Positions 1-8,689 of a stretch of 64,000 nt of DNA are shown piece by piece (position 1 is the first letter of the stretch; every line of letters starts with the position of its first letter). A program made the translations under genes and the position numbers. The stretch spans positions 372,001 to 436,000 of the forward strand of contig NZ_JAIUGV010000003.1 of the NCBI RefSeq assembly GCF_020164745.1, given 5' to 3'. The stretch comes from Mesorhizobium sp. ES1-4. Lineage in GTDB: Bacteria > Pseudomonadota > Alphaproteobacteria > Rhizobiales > Rhizobiaceae. A model generated the notes under the pieces. It was given only the letters and a program-made list of their open reading frames with translations, did not search any database and was not told where the DNA came from.

Positions 1-846
1 AGCCTCGCGAGCTTCTCGCTGCTTAACTACCTTTGGCTGTACGGCCTCAACGCCGCCGGGATTTTTCTGTTCTACGGCTTCTTCGAGCTGCGCTACTACA
101 TTCAGCGCAAACAGCAGAACCGCTTCAAGTACAATCCGAAATTTCCGTCAGACGCGCCGTCCGACGTGTTCTGGTTCCAAAACCAGAACATCGACAATTT
201 CGCCCGCTCATTCTTCGTCACGATACCGCTGTGGACGGTGGTCGAGATCGTGATGCTGTGGGTCTATGCGAACAGCTGGGCAGTCTGGCTGCCATGGACG
301 ACGAACTGGCTATACCTTTCGTTCCTGGTGCTTATCGCGCCGGCGGTGCATGAGGTCTATTTCTTCTTCCTGCACAGGGCGATCCATTGGCCGCCGCTCT
401 ATAAATGGGTGCATTCGGTCCATCACAATTCGATCAACCCAAGCCCGTGGTCGTCGCTGTCGATGCACCCGGTCGAAGGCTTCCTCTATCATGCCGAAGC
501 CTGGCTCCACCTGTTAATCCCATCCAACCCGGTCTGCGCCTACTTCACGCTTCATGGCGCAGGATTTGGCGCCGTCAACGGCCATCTCGGTTTCGAGACC
601 TTCGAGATCACCGACAAGGTCAATCTCGATAGCCATTCCTACGTGCACTACCTGCACCACAAGTACTTCGAGGTGAACTACGGCGGCGACGGGCTGGTGC
701 CACTCGATAAGCTGTTCGGCACCTGGCACGACGGCAGCAAGGAAGCCGACGAAGTCATGAAGGGCCGCTTCCGCAAGAAAAAGGAAAAGGTGCGGAGCCG
801 GCAGGAAGGCCGCGGCGATCCGGCATCAGGAATGCCTGCGGAATAA
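1..846 (+). CDS. Fatty acid hydroxylase / sterol desaturase family protein (5' partial)
   Basis: The reading frame is open from base 1, so the N-terminus lies outside the window; 281 residues are visible. It is an integral-membrane protein with several hydrophobic segments. The histidine clusters of the di-iron hydroxylase superfamily are present: HRAIH and HSVHH at about 375-428, and HYLHH at about 646-660. Such enzymes hydroxylate a substrate at the membrane using O2 and electrons from a ferredoxin. A MocE-like Rieske ferredoxin gene lies at 7050, so this could be the oxygenase of a rhizopine-type demethylation system; that link is inference from context. Substrate unknown. The C-terminal tail is Lys/Glu/Arg-rich and ends 94 bp before the next gene. 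Confidence 0.85.
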   Translation, partial: SLASFSLLNYLWLYGLNAAGIFLFYGFFELRYYIQRKQQNRFKYNPKFPSDAPSDVFWFQNQNIDNFARSFFVTIPLWTVVEIVMLWVYANSWAVWLPWTTNWLYLSFLVLIAPAVHEVYFFFLHRAIHWPPLYKWVHSVHHNSINPSPWSSLSMHPVEGFLYHAEAWLHLLIPSNPVCAYFTLHGAGFGAVNGHLGFETFEITDKVNLDSHSYVHYLHHKYFEVNYGGDGLVPLDKLFGTWHDGSKEADEVMKGRFRKKKEKVRSRQEGRGDPASGMPAE

Positions 847-940
847 CGAACCAAACGCTGTTTCGGCTGAGCCCGTGAGGAGCGGACCCGGGACAGGAGG
901 ACTTTTGTCGAACCCTGCGGGGTAATCTGGGAGGAATACC

Positions 941-1906
941 ATGAAGCTTTTCAAAACACTGGTGTCGACAGCGGTGCTGATCGGGTTCAGCACCGGCGCG
1001 ACGCTCGCCGCCAACATCTTCGTCGTCGGCGGCAAGCCCGACGATCCGTTCTGGTCGATCGTCAAGCGCGGTGCCGAAGACGCCGGCAAGGTCGTCGAGG
1101 CTCAGGGCGGCAAGGTCACCTGGCTCGGACCGCAGAACTACGACAATCTCGGTGTCGACGCCGCCGAGTTGATCCGCCAGGCGATCGACCAGAAGGCCGA
1201 CGCCATTGTCGGCCCGGACTGGGTGCCGGAAGCGATGGACCCTGCGTTCAAGGCAGTGAAAGATGCTGGCATTCCCCTGATCATCTACAATGCCGGCGGG
1301 CTGAAAGCGGCCGATCGTCTTGGCGCTATGAACTATGTCGGCTCGGACGACTACAAAGGCGGTGTCGCGGCTGGCGAGTACCTCACCAAGGCCGGGAACA
1401 AGAAGGGCGTCTGCATCAACACGCTGCCAGGCGCTGCCAATATCGAGGCCTTCTGCGGCGGCTTCAAGGAGGGGATGAAGAACGGCGGTGGCGAAGCCGA
1501 CGTCCTGCCATTGCCCGCTACATCCTTCGGCTCGGCGACGGCCGTCGCCCAGGCAGTGAAGGCCTATCTGCTGCAGCACCAGGACGTCAACGCCGTCTTT
1601 ACCATCGGCAATGTCGACGCCAACTCGGCCATGAACGGCCTCACCCAGGCCGGCAAGGTCGGGAAAGTGCAACTCTGCGGCATGAACTTTGACGAAACCA
1701 TCCTGAACAACATTAAGGATGGCAAGCAGGCCTGCGCCATCGACCAGCAAGGCTACCTGCAGGGATACCTGGCCGTCGCGATTCTGAATGGCCACGTCAA
1801 TTATGGCTTGGCGGTGCCCACCCGCGAGATCCTTACGGGACCAGGAATCATCGACAAGACGAACGTCGACGCCACCATCGCTGGCGTGAAAGCAGGGACG
1901 CGATAA
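941..1906 (+). CDS. Periplasmic sugar-binding protein of an ABC transporter (RbsB/MocB-like)
   Basis: This 321-aa protein has a clear Sec signal peptide, with Lys near the start, a hydrophobic core and a likely cut after TLAA. The mature part is a type I periplasmic-binding fold (family Peripla_BP_4): an IFVVGGKPDDPFW opening strand, a D-x(6)-GP-D-W segment near residue 90, and two Cys pairs. A GGAGG-type ribosome site precedes the ATG. It should capture a monosaccharide, inositol or an amino-cyclitol and pass it to the two permeases downstream. A strong terminator-like hairpin follows, which would make this protein more abundant than the membrane subunits. MocB, the rhizopine-binding protein, belongs to the same broad family; the exact ligand cannot be read from sequence. 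Confidence 0.9.
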   Translation: MKLFKTLVSTAVLIGFSTGATLAANIFVVGGKPDDPFWSIVKRGAEDAGKVVEAQGGKVTWLGPQNYDNLGVDAAELIRQAIDQKADAIVGPDWVPEAMDPAFKAVKDAGIPLIIYNAGGLKAADRLGAMNYVGSDDYKGGVAAGEYLTKAGNKKGVCINTLPGAANIEAFCGGFKEGMKNGGGEADVLPLPATSFGSATAVAQAVKAYLLQHQDVNAVFTIGNVDANSAMNGLTQAGKVGKVQLCGMNFDETILNNIKDGKQACAIDQQGYLQGYLAVAILNGHVNYGLAVPTREILTGPGIIDKTNVDATIAGVKAGTR

Positions 1907-1917
1907 TCCTCCCGCCT

Positions 1918-1952
1918 GGGCCGCCCTCGCTTTACAGCGGGCGGCCCTTTTT
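1918..1952 (+). terminator. Stem-loop with T-run after the binding-protein gene
   Basis: A perfect 9-bp stem, GGGCCGCCC/GGGCGGCCC, encloses a 12-nt loop and is followed by TTTTT. It lies 12 bp after the stop codon of the binding-protein gene and before the permease genes. It probably acts as a partial terminator or mRNA-stability element that favours the binding protein. Confidence 0.75.
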
Positions 1953-1987
1953 CCCTTTCTCTGCGGCGGCACATTACGGCCAGCCGC

Positions 1988-3058
1988 GTGCTCGCGGATT
2001 ACCCAATGGCACATCCCGTCGCATCCACATCAACGCCTGCGCTCGAACGCACGCACCCCGGACTGGCCCTCGGCCGACTCGCGCGTCGACCAGAGTCAGG
2101 CTCGTTCCTCGGCATGGTCGCAGTCCTTCTCTTCTTCGGCGTGTTTGGCGGCAGCAGCTTCATGTCGGCGGCAGGTGCGGCCAGCTGGCTGAACATCGCT
2201 TCCGAGATCGGGATCATCGCTCTGCCGATAGGGCTGCTGATGATCGCCGGGGAACTGGACATCTCGGTCGGCGCGGTGATCCCTGCGGCGTCACTCACCG
2301 CTGCCATCGTCTCGGGCCACTATGGCCTGCCCGATTGGCTCGGCATAACGGCAGCACTTGGCCTTGGCCTCGCGGTCGGCTTCATCAACGGCCTGTTCGT
2401 GACGAAGACAACCATTCCGTCGCTCATAATAACCATCGGCACCATGTTCGGCACGATGGGTCTGACCCTGGGCCTCACCGTCAAGATCGCCGGCAGCACC
2501 GGCGTCTCGCTGGTGCCGGACCCGCTTACCAAAGAAATCTTGGGCGATTATCTCGACGGCATGTTCCAGGTAACGATCCTGTGGTGGGTGGTGTTAATCG
2601 CTGGCCTGTTCTGGCTGTTGCACGTCTCGCCGATCGGTAACTGGATCTATGCGCTCGGCGGCGACAAGGAGAGCGCGCGCAATGTCGGCATCCCGACCAA
2701 GCGCCTGACCATCGGCCTGTTCATGCTGTCCGGCTTCAGCGCCGCTTTCGTCGGTGTCAGCGAGGTGATGGTCTACCAGAGCGCGCAGGTTCTGGCGGGC
2801 CAGTCCTTCATCTTCAATTCCATCATGTGCGTTGTCATTGGCGGCGTTTTGCTCACGGGGGGTTTCGGCTCGATCGTGGGCATCGTATTCGGCACGCTCA
2901 CTTTCTCGATCGTGAACCAAGGCATCTATTTCACCAGCCTGGATCCCAATGTCGGAAGCATCATCATCGGCGCACTTCTGCTGATCGCAGTGCTGACCAA
3001 CGACACGTTCCGGCAGCTGGCGCTCAGTTATTCGTCGAAGAGGGGAGGACAGTCATGA
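1988..3058 (+). CDS. Sugar ABC transporter permease 1 (RbsC/BPD_transp_2 family)
   Basis: A 356-aa polytopic membrane protein of the RbsC type. The family hallmark MIAGELDISVGAVIPAAS is near residue 85, followed by LTGGFGSIVGIVFG and an ALGGDKESARNVGI cytoplasmic loop. The GTG at 1988 is used here; an in-frame ATG at 2006 is an alternative start. It overlaps the next permease by 4 bp (ATGA), implying translational coupling. Together with the second permease and the ATPase at 4144 it should form a heteromeric importer for the ligand of the upstream binding protein. Confidence 0.9.
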   Translation: MLADYPMAHPVASTSTPALERTHPGLALGRLARRPESGSFLGMVAVLLFFGVFGGSSFMSAAGAASWLNIASEIGIIALPIGLLMIAGELDISVGAVIPAASLTAAIVSGHYGLPDWLGITAALGLGLAVGFINGLFVTKTTIPSLIITIGTMFGTMGLTLGLTVKIAGSTGVSLVPDPLTKEILGDYLDGMFQVTILWWVVLIAGLFWLLHVSPIGNWIYALGGDKESARNVGIPTKRLTIGLFMLSGFSAAFVGVSEVMVYQSAQVLAGQSFIFNSIMCVVIGGVLLTGGFGSIVGIVFGTLTFSIVNQGIYFTSLDPNVGSIIIGALLLIAVLTNDTFRQLALSYSSKRGGQS

Positions 3059-4077
3059 TGGACGCAATCAAGTCGTTGCTGCGCCGTCCCGAAGCCGGCT
3101 CGATCCTCAGCCTCGTCGGCGTGGTGTTGTTCTTTGTTCTGTTCGGCGGCGCCAATCTGGCCACGCTGGTTGGCGCGGCGAGCTGGGTCAATTTCGCGGC
3201 CAATCTCGGCATTGTCGCCATTCCGGTCGGGCTGCTGATGATCGCCGGCGAACTCGACATCTCCATCGGCGCTTTGATCCCGGCGGGTTCGATGACCACG
3301 GCCATCCTGTCCGGCTACTACGGACTGCCCACAACGGTGGGCATTGCCGGAGCGCTGATGGTCGGCGTCACGGTCGGCCTGGTCAACGGCCTGCTGACCA
3401 TCCGCACCTCAGTGCCGTCGCTGATCATCACCCTGGCCACGCTCGTCGCCATGCAGGGCGTGGTGCTCAGTGCTTCCGTGCTCCTGACCGGCAATGCCAG
3501 CGTGGCGCTCACCGCGCCGGACTGGGCAAAATTCCTGTTCGGACAACTGATCGGTGGCAGCCACCAAGTCATCATCGTCTGGTGGATCGCGTTCGCGGCC
3601 GTCACGGGTTTCGTCCTGCACAAGACGCGTTACGGCAATTGGCTCTTTGCTATGGGCGGTGACAAGGTCAGCGCCCGCAACGCCGGCATTCCGACGGACC
3701 GCATGACCATTGCGCTGTTCGTGCTGTCCGCGGTCAGCGCCACATTTGTCGGTATTTGCCAGGCGATCCTGTTCAATTCCGCCCAGGTCTCCGGCGGCAT
3801 GAACTTCATCTTCAACGCCATCGTCTCCGTGGTGGTGGGCGGTGTGCTGCTGACCGGCGGTTTCGGGTCGGTTGTCGGTATCTTCGTGGGCACCATCACC
3901 TTCGCCATCGTCAGCCAGGGCATCTACTTCACCCAGATCGACCGGAACTGGTCGAACCTGATCATCGGCGTGATGCTCCTGCTGGCCGTGCTGATGAACC
4001 AATCGTTCCGCGACCTGGCCCTGTACTTCCGCCCGCGGCGCAAACAAGGCCTGCCGCGAGAGCCGGCAAACCCATGA
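3055..4077 (+). CDS. Sugar ABC transporter permease 2 (RbsC/BPD_transp_2 family)
   Basis: A 340-aa paralogue of the preceding permease with the same landmarks: MIAGELDISIGALIPAGS, an AMGGDKVSARNAGI loop and LTGGFGSVVGIFVG. Its ATG overlaps the TGA of permease 1, and a second in-frame ATG follows at 3058. Two adjacent, similar permeases suggest a heterodimeric channel produced by tandem duplication. The C-terminus is basic (RPRRKQ), as expected for a cytoplasmic tail. It is followed by 66 bp and then the ATPase gene. Confidence 0.9.
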   Translation: MMDAIKSLLRRPEAGSILSLVGVVLFFVLFGGANLATLVGAASWVNFAANLGIVAIPVGLLMIAGELDISIGALIPAGSMTTAILSGYYGLPTTVGIAGALMVGVTVGLVNGLLTIRTSVPSLIITLATLVAMQGVVLSASVLLTGNASVALTAPDWAKFLFGQLIGGSHQVIIVWWIAFAAVTGFVLHKTRYGNWLFAMGGDKVSARNAGIPTDRMTIALFVLSAVSATFVGICQAILFNSAQVSGGMNFIFNAIVSVVVGGVLLTGGFGSVVGIFVGTITFAIVSQGIYFTQIDRNWSNLIIGVMLLLAVLMNQSFRDLALYFRPRRKQGLPREPANP

Positions 4078-4143
4078 GAAACGAATTTCAGATCAACCCT
4101 CGCTTCGCTGAGTACCTTCGCGCAGCCGGATGCAGATGACGCC

Positions 4144-4989
4144 ATGAACGACAAACCTGCCATTCTCGAACTGAAGAACGTCAACAAGTCCTTCGGACCG
4201 ATCGACGTCCTGCATGATATTTCGCTGAGGGTGCGCGCCGGCGAAGTGCTTTGCCTGCTCGGCGACAACGGCGCCGGCAAGTCCACGCTCATCAAGACCC
4301 TGGCCGGAGTCCACAAGCCCACCAGCGGTCAGATCCTGATGGATGGTCAGCCGGTGGCCTTCACCGGACCGAGCGACGCGCAGGGACGCGGAATCGCCAC
4401 GGTGCATCAGTTCGGCGGCACGTTCCCGCTGATGAGCATCGGGCGCTCCTTCTTCGTCGGCGTCGAGCCGACCAAAGGCTGGGGACCGTTCAAGATCTAC
4501 GACCGCAAGCGCGCCAACGAGATCGCGGTGAAAGCGGTCCGGGATTTCGGCATCACCCGCATTGATGACGGCGACCGCCTGGTAGGGGGCCTGTCGGGTG
4601 GAGAGCGCCAGTCGCTCGCCATTGCGCGAGCCGTGCATTTTGGAGCGCGCGTGCTGATCCTGGATGAGCCGACCGCGGCGCTCGGCGTCAAGCAGGCCTC
4701 GCATGTGCTGCGCATCGTCAACGAGGCCAAGAAGCGTGGCCTGGCGGTGGTCTTCATCACCCACCAGGTCATGCACGGCATGGCCGTCGGCGATCATTTC
4801 GCGGTGCTGATCCGCGGCGCCATCGCCGCCGATTTCCGTAAGGGCGAAAAGTCCCGCGAAGAGATTACGGATCTGATGGCTGGCGGCGAGACCATGGCTG
4901 ACCTCGAAGCCCAGGTCGAGGGTTACATGGAAACCCATGAGGGGCATCCGCCGTCCCCGAAGGTGCTGGAGGCCCCAGCCGCTCACTAG
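4144..4989 (+). CDS. Sugar ABC transporter ATP-binding protein (single-domain, FrcA-like)
   Basis: A 281-aa ABC ATPase of the carbohydrate-uptake type with a single nucleotide-binding domain rather than the doubled RbsA form. Walker A is GDNGAGKST near residue 40, the signature is LSGGERQSLAIARA, Walker B is VLILDEPTAALG, and the H-loop is FITHQ. The C-terminal 35 residues are acidic and then Pro/Ala-rich. A start at 4144 gives the normal family N-terminus. It powers the two-permease importer upstream; FrcA of the rhizobial fructose system is a family relative of this size. Confidence 0.9.
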   Translation: MNDKPAILELKNVNKSFGPIDVLHDISLRVRAGEVLCLLGDNGAGKSTLIKTLAGVHKPTSGQILMDGQPVAFTGPSDAQGRGIATVHQFGGTFPLMSIGRSFFVGVEPTKGWGPFKIYDRKRANEIAVKAVRDFGITRIDDGDRLVGGLSGGERQSLAIARAVHFGARVLILDEPTAALGVKQASHVLRIVNEAKKRGLAVVFITHQVMHGMAVGDHFAVLIRGAIAADFRKGEKSREEITDLMAGGETMADLEAQVEGYMETHEGHPPSPKVLEAPAAH

Positions 4990-5078
4990 ACTTCCTTGGA
5001 AGGCTATCCAGTCCGGCGCGGCTTCTTCTCACCGCTTGTCGTGGCCCCGTAAACTCGAAAAGCAAGAACAGGACAGAA

Positions 5079-6083
5079 ATGACAATTCGCATTGCAGTGA
5101 TCGGCGCCGGCTTGATGGGCGCCGACCATGCCAAGATAGTCGCCGAGGAAATGCCCGGCGCAACCCTTCAACTGGTCTGCGACATGGATGGGCAGCGCGC
5201 CCGCCGCATCGCCGAAGCGTGCGGAGCCTTCGATATTGCCACCGATCCCGAGGGCGCCATCGCCCGGCAAGACGTGGACGCCGTGATCATTGCGAGTCCC
5301 GATTCCACGCATGCACCGCTTTCGATGGCCTGCATTGCCGTCGGCAAGCGGGTTCTGTGCGAAAAGCCGCTGTCACAAGCCTCGGCTGACTGCATCGCGG
5401 TGATGGATGCCGAACAGCAGGCGGGAGCGAAATTCGTTCAGCTCGGATTCATGCGGCGCTACGACCGTTCCTATCAGGAAATGAAGCGGGCGCTGGACGA
5501 CGGCCGGCTCGGCCGGGCGCTGATGATGCATAATTTCCACCGCAACGTCGAAACGCCGGCTGCCGATTTCACCGGCGCGATGGCCATCACCAATTCCGCT
5601 CCGCACGAATTCGACGTTGTGCGTTATGTGCTGGGGACGGAATACGCTGCCATTTCCGCATTCCAGCCGAGCCGCTCCGACGCGCGCGTAGCACCCGTCG
5701 TCATGGTGCTGGAAACGGTGGATGGCCAGCTCGTCAACATCGAGATCAACAACAACGCCGTCTACGGCTACGACGTCCGCGCCGAACTGGTCGGTGAACT
5801 GGGCACTGTTGCGACCAACAATGTTGCCTACACCCGTATGGAATCATCGTTTACCCAAAGCACGGGCTACGACGCGGACTGGCGGGCCCGCTATTACGAT
5901 GCCTACCGCCGCCAGAACCGCGACTTCCTGCGCTTCGTGATGACTGGCGAGTTCCCCGCGACCGCCTCGGATTGCTGGGACGGCTATTGCGCCGCCATCG
6001 TCGCCGAAGCCGGCGTGAGGGCGTTGAAGGAAGCACGCCGCACACCCGTCCAGATGATTGCAAAGCCGGAGTTCTACGCGTGA
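5079..6083 (+). CDS. Gfo/Idh/MocA family oxidoreductase (inositol dehydrogenase / MocA-like)
   Basis: A 334-aa NAD(P)-dependent dehydrogenase. The N-terminal Rossmann fold starts IAVIGAGLMGADH (GxGxxG). The conserved CEKPLS motif carrying the catalytic Lys is near residue 93. The C-terminal half has the family's substrate domain, with HEFDVVRY supplying the usual His/Asp pair. Members oxidise inositols, scyllo-inosamine or sugars; MocA is the rhizopine-pathway member. Its stop overlaps the GTG start of the next gene (GTGA), so the two are co-translated. Substrate is inferred from the operon only. Confidence 0.9.
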   Translation: MTIRIAVIGAGLMGADHAKIVAEEMPGATLQLVCDMDGQRARRIAEACGAFDIATDPEGAIARQDVDAVIIASPDSTHAPLSMACIAVGKRVLCEKPLSQASADCIAVMDAEQQAGAKFVQLGFMRRYDRSYQEMKRALDDGRLGRALMMHNFHRNVETPAADFTGAMAITNSAPHEFDVVRYVLGTEYAAISAFQPSRSDARVAPVVMVLETVDGQLVNIEINNNAVYGYDVRAELVGELGTVATNNVAYTRMESSFTQSTGYDADWRARYYDAYRRQNRDFLRFVMTGEFPATASDCWDGYCAAIVAEAGVRALKEARRTPVQMIAKPEFYA

Positions 6084-7039
6084 AGCTGGGTTTCGTTTCA
6101 GACAGCCTTGGTAATCTGACGTTGGAGGCGGTGCTCGATCACGCCCGGCGCGTGGGAGTATCCGGCATCGAGGTAAACACTTGCGGCTGGTCGACGGCGC
6201 CGCACTTCCGGCTGTCGTCCATGTTAGGCAACAGGGAAGCCCAAAGGCGCTTCGTTGGGGCGTTCGAGGAACGCGGGCTGGAGATCATCAGCCTGAACGC
6301 AAACGGCAATCCGTTGCATCCAACCGACCATGCTCAAGCCGAAGGCTTGATGGATACGATACGCGTCGCCGGCGAGATGGGCATTCGCACCGTCTGCACC
6401 ATGAGCGGCCTGCCAGCGGGCAGCGCCGGCGACAGCATGCCCAACTGGGTTGTCTCCTCCTGGCCACCGGAAACGCAGACCATTCTGAAGTATCAATGGG
6501 AAGAGAAGCTGATTCCCTTCTGGACCGAGGTTGCGGCGCTGGCAAAGGAGAGCGGCGTCGATCGCATCGCGCTCGAACTCCACGGCAATCAGTGCGTCTA
6601 CAATGTGCCTTCGCTCCTGAAACTTCGAGCAGCAGTCGGGCCCGTCGTGGGCGCCAATCTGGACCCCTCGCACCTGTTCTGGATGGGCGCCGATCCTCTC
6701 GCTGCCGCCGAAGCGCTGGGCGAGGCCGTCTACCACGTCCATGCCAAGGACACGCTGCTCAACCGGCCCGTTCAGGCCACGACCTCGCTGCTTGAGAATG
6801 GCAGCCTGATGGACATCCCGGCCCGCTCCTGGAGCTACATCACGCTCGGCTTCGGCCATAGCGAGGAATGGTGGCGGCAGTTCTGTTATCGGCTCAAAAT
6901 GGCCGGCTATGACGGCTGGCTTTCCATCGAGCACGAGGACGTGCTCCTGAATTCGCTGGAGGGGCTCGAAAAGTCCGTCGCGCTCCTCCAGGGCGTGATG
7001 CCGTCTGCTCCCGCAGACTTCAAACTGCAAGATATCTAA
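6080..7039 (+). CDS. Sugar phosphate isomerase/epimerase, TIM barrel (MocC-like)
   Basis: A 319-aa xylose-isomerase-like TIM-barrel protein (AP_endonuc_2 family) starting at a GTG that overlaps the previous stop. Metal- and substrate-binding acidic and His residues appear in order: ALELHGNQ, GANLDPSHLFWMG, VYHVHAKD and LSIEHED. Proteins of this type isomerise or epimerise inositol- or sugar-derived ketones; MocC in rhizopine catabolism is the closest named relative by context. It sits between the MocA-like dehydrogenase and the MocE-like ferredoxin, consistent with one pathway. Confidence 0.88.
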   Translation: MKLGFVSDSLGNLTLEAVLDHARRVGVSGIEVNTCGWSTAPHFRLSSMLGNREAQRRFVGAFEERGLEIISLNANGNPLHPTDHAQAEGLMDTIRVAGEMGIRTVCTMSGLPAGSAGDSMPNWVVSSWPPETQTILKYQWEEKLIPFWTEVAALAKESGVDRIALELHGNQCVYNVPSLLKLRAAVGPVVGANLDPSHLFWMGADPLAAAEALGEAVYHVHAKDTLLNRPVQATTSLLENGSLMDIPARSWSYITLGFGHSEEWWRQFCYRLKMAGYDGWLSIEHEDVLLNSLEGLEKSVALLQGVMPSAPADFKLQDI

Positions 7040-7049
7040 GGAGAAACGC

Positions 7050-7358
7050 ATGCCCTGGGTGGACGCTTGTGCCGCTGATGAAATCGAAGCCGAGGAAGCG
7101 AAGCGCTTCGACAATGGCGGCCGGACCTTCGCTATCTTCCGCAACAACGCGGATGAATATTACTGCACGGACGGGCTCTGCACACATGAGGCGATCCACA
7201 TCGCCGACGGTCTCGTCATGGGCAACACGGTGGAGTGCCCCAAGCATGCTTCCGTTTTCGATTTCACGACCGGCGAAGTAGAGACGCCACCGGCCTGCGA
7301 GAATCTAAGGACTTACAAGACCAAGATCGAGAACGGCCGTGTCATGGTCGAGGTCTGA
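7050..7358 (+). CDS. MocE-like Rieske 2Fe-2S ferredoxin
   Basis: A 102-aa soluble Rieske ferredoxin. The cluster ligands are CTH near residue 44 and CPKH near residue 64, the spacing of the Rieske C-x-H / C-x2-H pattern. Rieske ferredoxins pass electrons to an oxygenase; MocE does this in rhizopine demethylation. The likely partner here is the membrane hydroxylase at 1-846. No ferredoxin reductase (MocF-like) is visible in the window, so that partner must lie elsewhere or was lost. It starts at ATG 7050 with an AGGAG site just upstream. Confidence 0.9.
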   Translation: MPWVDACAADEIEAEEAKRFDNGGRTFAIFRNNADEYYCTDGLCTHEAIHIADGLVMGNTVECPKHASVFDFTTGEVETPPACENLRTYKTKIENGRVMVEV

Positions 7359-7364
7359 GCCGTC

Positions 7365-8144
7365 ATGAGCCAACCATTCCAACTGGCAGCCTGCGCTGAG
7401 ATGCTTTGGCGCGATCGTCCAATGGCTTGGCGTGTCGCACGCCTGCATGAGATGGGTTTCGGCGTCGGGTTGTGGAATTGGCCCGACCATGACCTCGCAG
7501 CGCTCGAGAAAACGGGCGCGACATTCACGATCATGAACGGCTACCTGGAAGGAAGGCTCGCCGACAAGGAGGGCGCCGACATGCTCTTGAAGTCGGCTTT
7601 CGAGACCGCGAAGGTCGGAAAGCGGCTCGGCGTGGCCCGACTGAACCTGCATGGCACCGGGCTCGGCGAGGGCGGTATTCCCATCGTCAAGGCCGACGTC
7701 GAGACCGGCCCGATGTGGCTGAAGGCGCGCGACACGCTGAACCGCATCTGCGACATGGCCGAGGCCGAGGATGTCATCTTCACGCTCGAAAATCTGAACC
7801 TGCTTGACCACCCTGGCTGCCCGTTCGGCTCGACGGCATCGGTGCTGGCATTGGTGTCGTCAATCAACAGGCCTCAACTGCGGATCAACCTCGACCTCTA
7901 TCACACGCAGATCGGGGAGGGCGACATCGTGCGCTGGTGTCAGAGGTGCCTCCCGTTCATCGGCGAGGTGCAGGTCGCCGACAATCCGGGTCGCTGCGAG
8001 CCGGGAACGGGCGAGATGAACTGGCCCTACATCGGAAGAACCCTGTTCGACATGGGATATCGCGGGCCGGTGGGTTTGGAGGCCTTTGCCAAGAACGATC
8101 CGGAAGCGGCGCTGGACGCCTTCCGGCGGGCGTTCACGGTGTGA
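7365..8144 (+). CDS. TIM-barrel protein, hydroxypyruvate isomerase-like
   Basis: A 259-aa AP_endonuc_2/Hyi-type TIM barrel starting 6 bp after the ferredoxin. Conserved barrel-end motifs include FTLENLN with the catalytic Glu, INLDLYHTQIGEGD, VQVADNPGRCEPGTGEMNW and GLEAF. The order Glu, Asp-x2-His, ADNPGR...G-E-NW is typical of hydroxypyruvate and 2-oxo-tetronate isomerases. It is the last intact gene of the moc-like operon and probably handles a C3-C4 or cyclitol-derived keto intermediate. Exact substrate unknown. Confidence 0.85.
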   Translation: MSQPFQLAACAEMLWRDRPMAWRVARLHEMGFGVGLWNWPDHDLAALEKTGATFTIMNGYLEGRLADKEGADMLLKSAFETAKVGKRLGVARLNLHGTGLGEGGIPIVKADVETGPMWLKARDTLNRICDMAEAEDVIFTLENLNLLDHPGCPFGSTASVLALVSSINRPQLRINLDLYHTQIGEGDIVRWCQRCLPFIGEVQVADNPGRCEPGTGEMNWPYIGRTLFDMGYRGPVGLEAFAKNDPEAALDAFRRAFTV

Positions 8145-8170
8145 GCGATAAACTGTAGCGGAGGCTGACC

Positions 8171-8686
8171 ATGGGCATGTATCACAACCGTCCTCATGTC
8201 GAGGACATCCGAAAGATGAAGAGGAATGGGCAGAAGATTTCCATGCTCTTCGTCAGCACGCCCGACGAAGCGGCCGCAGCAGCGGCAGCGGGCAACCTCA
8301 AGCGCGTCGTGCTGGAATGCGGCGGCAAAAACCCTGCAGTGGTTCTCGAGGATGCCGAGGACCTCGACCTCGTCGCCGAGCAAGTGGTCAACGGCGCATT
8401 CTGGAACATGGGCGAGAACTGCTCGGCCACGTCACGGCTCATTGTCCACGCCAGCATCAAGAACGAGTTGCTGCAGCGGATCGGCGCCTACATGCGCGAG
8501 TGGAAGACGGGCGATCCGCTCGACCCGGAAAATCGCATCGGCGCGCTTGTCAGCAAGAGCCATTTCGAGAAGGTGAAGTCCTTCCTCACCGACGTGAAGA
8601 CCGAAAAGCTTTCTGTCGCCCATGGCGGCGCCACGCATATGGTAGCGTTGCGCGAAGGTCAGTCGGCCACCATTTCGAAGGATTAG
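8171..8686 (+). pseudogene. Chimeric remnant: ketopantoate-hydroxymethyltransferase-like N-terminus joined to aldehyde dehydrogenase core
   Basis: The first about 40 residues, beginning MGMYHNRPHVEDIRKMK after a good GGAGG site, resemble the N-terminus of ketopantoate-hydroxymethyltransferase-like proteins. From NLKRVVLECGGKNP on, the sequence is the middle of an aldehyde dehydrogenase, including the catalytic-Cys motif GENCSATSR. The junction lies near 8300 in an Ala-rich run. Both parents are incomplete: the barrel of the first and the NAD-binding N-terminus and C-terminal third of the second are missing, and the last about 20 residues do not look like the family. It is probably an in-frame deletion fusion formed at the island border. 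Recognition of the first part is moderate, of the dehydrogenase part high. Confidence 0.75.
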
Positions 8687-8689
8687 ACA

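Noticed and set aside
755..2014. Long minus-strand open frame (419 codons) opposite the binding-protein gene
   Set aside because: It lies antisense to a clear periplasmic-binding protein with signal peptide and has no family features; a GC-rich shadow frame.
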